In this document: piece by piece, positions 59,894 to 64,000 of the stretch | How the letters are laid out: each line of letters starts with the position of its first letter | How positions within the stretch are numbered: the stretch's first letter is position 1 | Assembly: GCF_002847345.1 (NCBI RefSeq) | Contig: NZ_LXFV01000021.1 | Span: 39,861 to 103,860, forward strand | DNA length: 64,000 bases | Direction of reading: 5' to 3' | Source: Pectobacterium peruviense | Lineage (GTDB): Bacteria; Pseudomonadota; Gammaproteobacteria; Enterobacterales; Enterobacteriaceae | Program-made: the position numbers and the translations under genes | The notes under the pieces: model-generated | Told to the model about the DNA's origin: nothing | Database searches by the model: none | What the model saw: the letters and a program-made list of their open reading frames with translations, nothing else

Positions 59894-60970
59894 TTAGAGC
59901 ACATCAACCGCATTGAGCTCTTTGAAGGCTTGTTCCAGACGAGCAACCATGCTTGTCTGAGCGGAACGCAGCCATACACGTGGATCATAGTATTTCTTGT
60001 TCGGCTGATCGTCGCCTTTCGGGTTGCCCAATTGAGCTTGCAGATAGGCTTCGTTTTCTTTGTAGTATTTCAGGATACCTTCCCATGTTGCCCACTGGGT
60101 GTCGGTATCGATGTTCATTTTCACTACGCCGTAGCTGACGGAATCTTTGATTTCCTGAGCGCTGGAACCAGAACCGCCGTGGAACACGAAGTCCAGGCTG
60201 TTGTGTGGCAGGTTATGTTTCTTGGAAACATATTCCTGAGAATCACGCAGGATGGTCGGAGTCAGCTTCACGTTACCTGGCTTGTATACGCCATGCACGT
60301 TACCGAAAGAGGCAGCGATGGTGAAACGTGGGCTGATCGCGTTCAGTTTGGTGTACGCGTAGTCAACATCTTCTGGCTGGGTGTACAGAGCAGAAGCGTC
60401 CATGTGGCTGTTATCCACACCGTCTTCTTCACCACCGGTACAACCCAGTTCGATTTCCAGGGTCATGTCGATTTTGGCCATACGCGCCAAATATTTAGAA
60501 CAGATCTCGATGTTCTCTTCCAGAGACTCTTCAGACAGGTCAATCATGTGAGAAGAGAACAGCGGTTTGCCGGTAGCGGCAAAGTGTTTTTCACCCGCGT
60601 CCAGCAGGCCATCGATCCACGGCAGCAGTTTTTTCGCGCAGTGGTCAGTGTGCAGAATTACTGGAATACCGTAATGCTCAGCCATTTGGTGCACATGATG
60701 AGCGCCAGAAATCGCACCCAAAATTGCCGCCTGCTGACCTTCCGCTTTCAGGCCTTTACCTGCGGTGAATGCTGCGCCGCCGTTAGAGAACTGAACGATG
60801 ACCGGCGCGCGCACTTTGGCTGCGGCTTCGAGCACAGCATTGATTGAGTCGGTACCGACACAGTTCACTGCTGGCAAAGCGAATTTGTTTTCTTTTGCTA
60901 CTGCGAAAACTTTCTGAACGTCATCACCAGTGATGACACCGGGTTTTACGAAATCAAAAATTTTAGACAT
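59894..60970 (-). CDS. fbaA: Class II fructose-bisphosphate aldolase
   Basis: FbaA splits fructose 1,6-bisphosphate into two trioses; it is zinc-dependent. 358 residues. The zinc-ligand histidine and base are in VILHTDHCAKKLLPW near 108 and LEIELGCTGGEEDGVDN; later FHGGSGSSAQEI binds phosphate. It follows pgk by 137 bases with a structured gap. The gene ends the epd-pgk-fbaA cluster. Confidence 0.98.
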   Translation of the reverse strand: MSKIFDFVKPGVITGDDVQKVFAVAKENKFALPAVNCVGTDSINAVLEAAAKVRAPVIVQFSNGGAAFTAGKGLKAEGQQAAILGAISGAHHVHQMAEHYGIPVILHTDHCAKKLLPWIDGLLDAGEKHFAATGKPLFSSHMIDLSEESLEENIEICSKYLARMAKIDMTLEIELGCTGGEEDGVDNSHMDASALYTQPEDVDYAYTKLNAISPRFTIAASFGNVHGVYKPGNVKLTPTILRDSQEYVSKKHNLPHNSLDFVFHGGSGSSAQEIKDSVSYGVVKMNIDTDTQWATWEGILKYYKENEAYLQAQLGNPKGDDQPNKKYYDPRVWLRSAQTSMVARLEQAFKELNAVDVL

Positions 60971-61024
60971 GTTACGTGTCCCGTTTCGTTGGCCGTGGAG
61001 GGGTTAGAGAAATCGATGTTAAAT

Positions 61025-61074
61025 CGACAGGTTGTCCCGACACGATATTGTGATAACTACCTGTCGAGACAACC
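61025..61074 (-). other. Mutually exclusive hairpins between pgk and fbaA
   Basis: CGACAGGT (61025-61032) can pair with ACCTGTCG (61059-61066), while GGTTGTC (61030-61036) can pair with GACAACC (61068-61074). The two foldings share bases and cannot coexist. They lie 55-105 bases upstream of the fbaA start and 35-85 bases past the pgk stop. Confidence 0.55.
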
Positions 61075-61107
61075 ACAGGAAAGGGTAAAAGCAGCCCTTA
61101 CCTTAAA

Positions 61108-62271
61108 TTACTGCTTGGCGCGTTCTTCCAGCATAACGACTGCTGGCAGTTTTTTCCCTTCAACAAACTCCAGGAATGCGCCACCACCGGTAGAAATGTA
61201 GGAGATCTTGTCTGCAATACCAAACAGATCGATCGCAGCCAGCGTATCGCCGCCACCTGCGATAGAGAATGCGTCGCTCTCTGCGATAGCACGGGCGATG
61301 GTCTCGGTTCCTTTACGGAAATTCGGGAATTCGAAGACGCCAACTGGGCCATTCCATAGGATAGTTTTGGCACTCTTCAGAATTTCAGCCAGACGCTCAG
61401 CGGAAACATCACCCAGATCCAGAATCTGCTCTTCGTCTTTAATCGCGGTAACAGACTTCAGCGTTGCTGCCGCAGTTTCAGAGAATTCTGATGCCACGCG
61501 GACATCGCTCGGTACAGGAATATCACACGTTTCCAGCAGTTTTTTCGCTTCAGGAATCAGATCTGCTTCGTACAGGGATTTACCTACGTTGTGGCCTTGT
61601 GCAGCAACGAAGGTATTGGCGATACCACCACCGACGATCAGCTGGTCAGCGATTTTAGACAGAGAATCCAGTACGGTCAGTTTAGTAGAAACTTTAGAAC
61701 CGCCCACAATCGCAACCATCGGACGTGCAGGTTTGCTCAGTGCTTTACCAAGCGCTTCCAGCTCACCAGACAGCAGCGGACCCGCACAAGCGATAGTGGC
61801 AAATTTACCTACACCGTGGGTTGAAGCCTGTGCACGGTGCGCCGTACCGAAGGCGTCCATCACGAACACATCACACAGCGCTGCGTATTTCTTGGACAGG
61901 ACTTCGTCGTCTTTCTTCTCGCCTTTGTTAAAGCGGACGTTTTCCAGTACAACCAGCTCGCCTTCGGCGACATCAACACCATCCAGATAGTCTTTCGCCA
62001 GACGTACAGGAGAAGAGAGTTTCTCTTTCAGGTAGTCAACAACAGGCAGCAAAGAAAACTCTTCGTTGTACTCGCCTTCGGTCGGGCGTCCCAAGTGGGA
62101 AGTGACCATAACGCGAGCGCCTTGTTTCAGAGCGATTTCGATGGTCGGCAGAGAGGCACGGATGCGCGCATCAGACGTCACTTTCCCTTCTTTTACTGGT
62201 ACGTTCAGATCCGCACGAATAAGAACACGTTTACCAGCCAGATCCAGATCGGTCATCTTAATTACAGACAT
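61108..62271 (-). CDS. pgk: Phosphoglycerate kinase
   Basis: Pgk makes ATP from 1,3-bisphosphoglycerate. 387 residues, the enterobacterial length. The N-terminal motif [20 protein letters not shown] and [11 protein letters not shown] bind substrate; the C-terminal [31 protein letters not shown] closes over the nucleotide. It is 72 bases downstream of epd and should be cotranscribed. Confidence 0.98.
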   Translation of the reverse strand: MSVIKMTDLDLAGKRVLIRADLNVPVKEGKVTSDARIRASLPTIEIALKQGARVMVTSHLGRPTEGEYNEEFSLLPVVDYLKEKLSSPVRLAKDYLDGVDVAEGELVVLENVRFNKGEKKDDEVLSKKYAALCDVFVMDAFGTAHRAQASTHGVGKFATIACAGPLLSGELEALGKALSKPARPMVAIVGGSKVSTKLTVLDSLSKIADQLIVGGGIANTFVAAQGHNVGKSLYEADLIPEAKKLLETCDIPVPSDVRVASEFSETAAATLKSVTAIKDEEQILDLGDVSAERLAEILKSAKTILWNGPVGVFEFPNFRKGTETIARAIAESDAFSIAGGGDTLAAIDLFGIADKISYISTGGGAFLEFVEGKKLPAVVMLEERAKQ

Positions 62272-62343
62272 GGTGAATCCTCTTGTTGATTCTCTTTTAA
62301 AGTTGCTTGAGCGAGATAGCGACCCCTGATCGCCACCATCGTA

Positions 62344-63360
62344 CTAGAAACCGCAGGCTGCCATCGCCCGTGTTGTATCCAACATCCGGTTGGCAAAACC
62401 CCATTCGTTATCGCACCAGACCAATGTTTTAATCAGATGCTGACCACTGACCCGAGTCTGCGTGCCATCGACAATGGCGCTGTGCGGATCGTGGTTAAAA
62501 TCAGCTGACACTAATGGTAATTCAGTATAATCAACTATACCACGAAACGACTCATGCGCTGATTTTTGCAATAGTGCATTAATTTCATTCACGTTTACGG
62601 CTTTCCTGACGCTAACGCTCAGGTCAATTGCCGTGACGTTAATCGTCGGCACCCGCACCGAGATCGCCTCAAAGCGATCGACAAACTGCGGAAAAATACG
62701 GGTGATCCCCGCCGACAGTTTAGTATCTACCGGAATGATCGACTGGCTGGCGGCTCGAGTACGCCGCAGATCGTGATGATAAGCATCGATCACCGGTTGA
62801 TCGTTCATCGATGAGTGAATCGTCGTCACCGTACCATTCTCAATACCGAAGGCATCATCCAGCAGCTTGATCACCGGGATAACGCAGTTGGTTGTGCAGG
62901 ACGCATTGGAAACAATGCGATGCCCTCTTTCCAACCGATCGTGATTGACGCCAAACACTACCGTGGCATCTAAATCCGTCGTTCCCGGATGAGAAAACAA
63001 CACTTTCTTCGCACCTGCCGCCAGATGGGCTTCCCCATCTTCCCGGCTACCGTAGACACCGCTGCAATCCATTACGATATCTACACCGAGTTCTCGCCAG
63101 GGCAATTGCTGAATCTCTGCCTGATGTAACAGACGAATACAGTCATCACCGACATAAAGTTGATCGCACTCTTGACGAACATCCCACGAAAAACGGCCGT
63201 GGCTGGTGTCATACTTGAGCAAGTGTGCCATACCTTCCGAGCTCGCCAGCTCGTTAATAGCCACAACGGTAATCTCGGCTCGGCGGCCCGATTCATACAA
63301 CGCACGTAAAACACTGCGGCCTATGCGGCCAAAACCGTTTATCGCAATACGGATCGTCAT
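62344..63360 (-). CDS. epd: D-erythrose-4-phosphate dehydrogenase
   Basis: Epd oxidises erythrose 4-phosphate in pyridoxal phosphate synthesis and is a relative of GAPDH. 338 residues: [21 protein letters not shown] binds NAD, and [13 protein letters not shown] holds the catalytic cysteine. [19 protein letters not shown] is the Epd-type text, which separates it from GapA. A Cra box lies upstream at 63464-63480. With pdxA, the pyridoxal phosphate path is represented twice in this window. Confidence 0.97.
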   Translation of the reverse strand: MTIRIAINGFGRIGRSVLRALYESGRRAEITVVAINELASSEGMAHLLKYDTSHGRFSWDVRQECDQLYVGDDCIRLLHQAEIQQLPWRELGVDIVMDCSGVYGSREDGEAHLAAGAKKVLFSHPGTTDLDATVVFGVNHDRLERGHRIVSNASCTTNCVIPVIKLLDDAFGIENGTVTTIHSSMNDQPVIDAYHHDLRRTRAASQSIIPVDTKLSAGITRIFPQFVDRFEAISVRVPTINVTAIDLSVSVRKAVNVNEINALLQKSAHESFRGIVDYTELPLVSADFNHDPHSAIVDGTQTRVSGQHLIKTLVWCDNEWGFANRMLDTTRAMAACGF

Positions 63361-63463
63361 GGCGTTCCTTGTGGTTCCTTATGTCATGGTAGGGTTACCC
63401 AGTGCATAGAATATACCCTTCTTAGACACCAGAGAACCCCTGGCGAAACGCCGTCAGCACAAC

Positions 63464-63480
63464 AACTGAAACGCTTCAGC
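63464..63480. promoter_or_regulatory. Cra (FruR) box upstream of epd
   Basis: CTGAAACGCTTCAG (63466-63479) is a perfect match to the palindromic Cra core TGAAWCGNTTCA, extended by one base on each side. It is 104 bases before the epd start. In E. coli Cra controls the epd-pgk-fbaA operon. Confidence 0.8.
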
Positions 63481-63615
63481 TAGCATAAACGAATTAACGC
63501 ATAAAAGAAATATTCTCGTCTGGCACACGCCAGAAGAGTGACCTACGTCATAAAAATAAAAAAGCAGGAGTTAGGGCGGATAACGAGTGTCGAGCAGTAG
63601 GACAAATTAAAGATG

Positions 63616-63643
63616 AAAAAAAACCGCCAGCGTTAGCTGACGG
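63616..63643 (-). terminator. Intrinsic terminator after transketolase
   Basis: CCGCCAGC (63624-63631) and GCTGACGG (63636-63643) form an 8-bp stem with one G-T pair. On the minus strand it ends in a run of T. Confidence 0.9.
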
Positions 63644-63672
63644 CTTCTCATATCGGCGTTAACTAGGCGTAA

Positions 63673-64000
63673 TTACTTCAGCAGCGCCTGCGCTTTTTCG
63701 ACCACGTTATCGACAGTGAAGCCGAATTCTTCGAACAGCAGTTCAGCCGGAGCCGACTCGCCGAAGCTCGTCATCCCGACAATCGCGCCGTTCAGGCCGA
63801 CGTACTTGAACCAGTAATCCGCGATACCCGCTTCAATCGCTACGCGCGCCGCTACCGCTTTCGGCAGTACAGCTTCACGGTAGGCGGCGTCCTGCTTGTC
63901 GAATGCGTCCGTTGACGGCATCGACACCACGCGTACCTTGCGTCCGGCGGCAGTCAGTTTGTCATACGCACCAACAGCCAGCTCGACTTCAGAGCCGGTA
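63673..64000 (-). CDS. tktA: Transketolase (3' part only)
   Basis: The frame runs off the right edge; 108 complete C-terminal codons are present. They encode the third (C-terminal) transketolase domain with [56 protein letters not shown] and [15 protein letters not shown]. Transketolase moves two-carbon units in the pentose phosphate path with thiamine diphosphate. An internal ATG at 63930 is not the start. The gene-symbol choice tktA over tktB rests on the neighbouring epd cluster. Confidence 0.95.
   Translation of the reverse strand, partial: TGSEVELAVGAYDKLTAAGRKVRVVSMPSTDAFDKQDAAYREAVLPKAVAARVAIEAGIADYWFKYVGLNGAIVGMTSFGESAPAELLFEEFGFTVDNVVEKAQALLK

Larger units (their letters stand above)
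63361..63672. other. epd-tkt interval
   Basis: 312 bases holding the Cra box, the likely epd promoter and, at its end, the transketolase terminator. No supported gene. Confidence 0.6.

Overview
The window is a stretch of enterobacterial core chromosome. Gene content and order follow Escherichia coli over long blocks, but the strain is clearly not Escherichia. It lacks the E. coli insertions between these genes and carries extra transporter and regulator genes. A Pectobacterium-type soft-rot bacterium (Pectobacteriaceae) is the most likely source; this genus call is inference from protein similarity as I remember it, not from a search. About 60 protein genes are supported. I see no rRNA, tRNA, prophage, insertion sequence or CRISPR array.

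Layout. (1) 1-3716: the end of surA, then pdxA-rsmA-apaG-apaH, a tightly packed operon. (2) 3717-9938: an accessory stretch with a 64-codon unknown ORF, a short palindromic repeat element, a YdcZ-type transporter divergent from a LysR regulator, folA, yjjPB, a RhtB-type exporter, and a WYL regulator upstream of a VOC-fold gene. (3) 10098-21847: carAB, dapB, and the ribF-ileS-lspA-fkpB-ispH group. (4) 22196-33947: rpsT, nhaAR, dnaKJ, satP, an MHS-family transporter, mog, a diguanylate cyclase and talB. (5) 34212-40891: yaaA, the thrLABC operon with its attenuator, and lasT. (6) 41329-49615: arcA, creA, rob, gpmB, yjjX, trpR, slt, ettA. (7) 49699-53680: a chemoreceptor, a LysR regulator and a divergent dehydrogenase. 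(8) 53747-64000: serA, rpiA, argP, yggE, argO, mscS, and the glycolytic cluster fbaA-pgk-epd, then the end of transketolase.

Blocks 1 to 6 correspond to the E. coli 99-to-1 minute region and block 8 to the serA-tktA region. Block 7 sits exactly at the junction, so it marks a rearrangement point.

Much known regulation is readable: paired ARG boxes before carA, two sigma-32 promoters before dnaK, the thr attenuator, a Trp operator before trpR, a Cra box before epd, an FNR-type site before arcA, and many intrinsic terminators.

The strongest anomaly is in ileS. About 300 bases of its 3' part are only about one third G+C, against more than half on either side. They encode a C-terminal segment unlike the enterobacterial form I know, followed by a normal zinc-binding end. 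This looks like a mosaic allele made by recombination. Other points worth a second look are the 64-aa ORF with a strong ribosome binding site, the palindromic repeat with flanking direct repeats, and the paired operators of the WYL/VOC module. I found no clear evidence of a wholly new multi-gene system.
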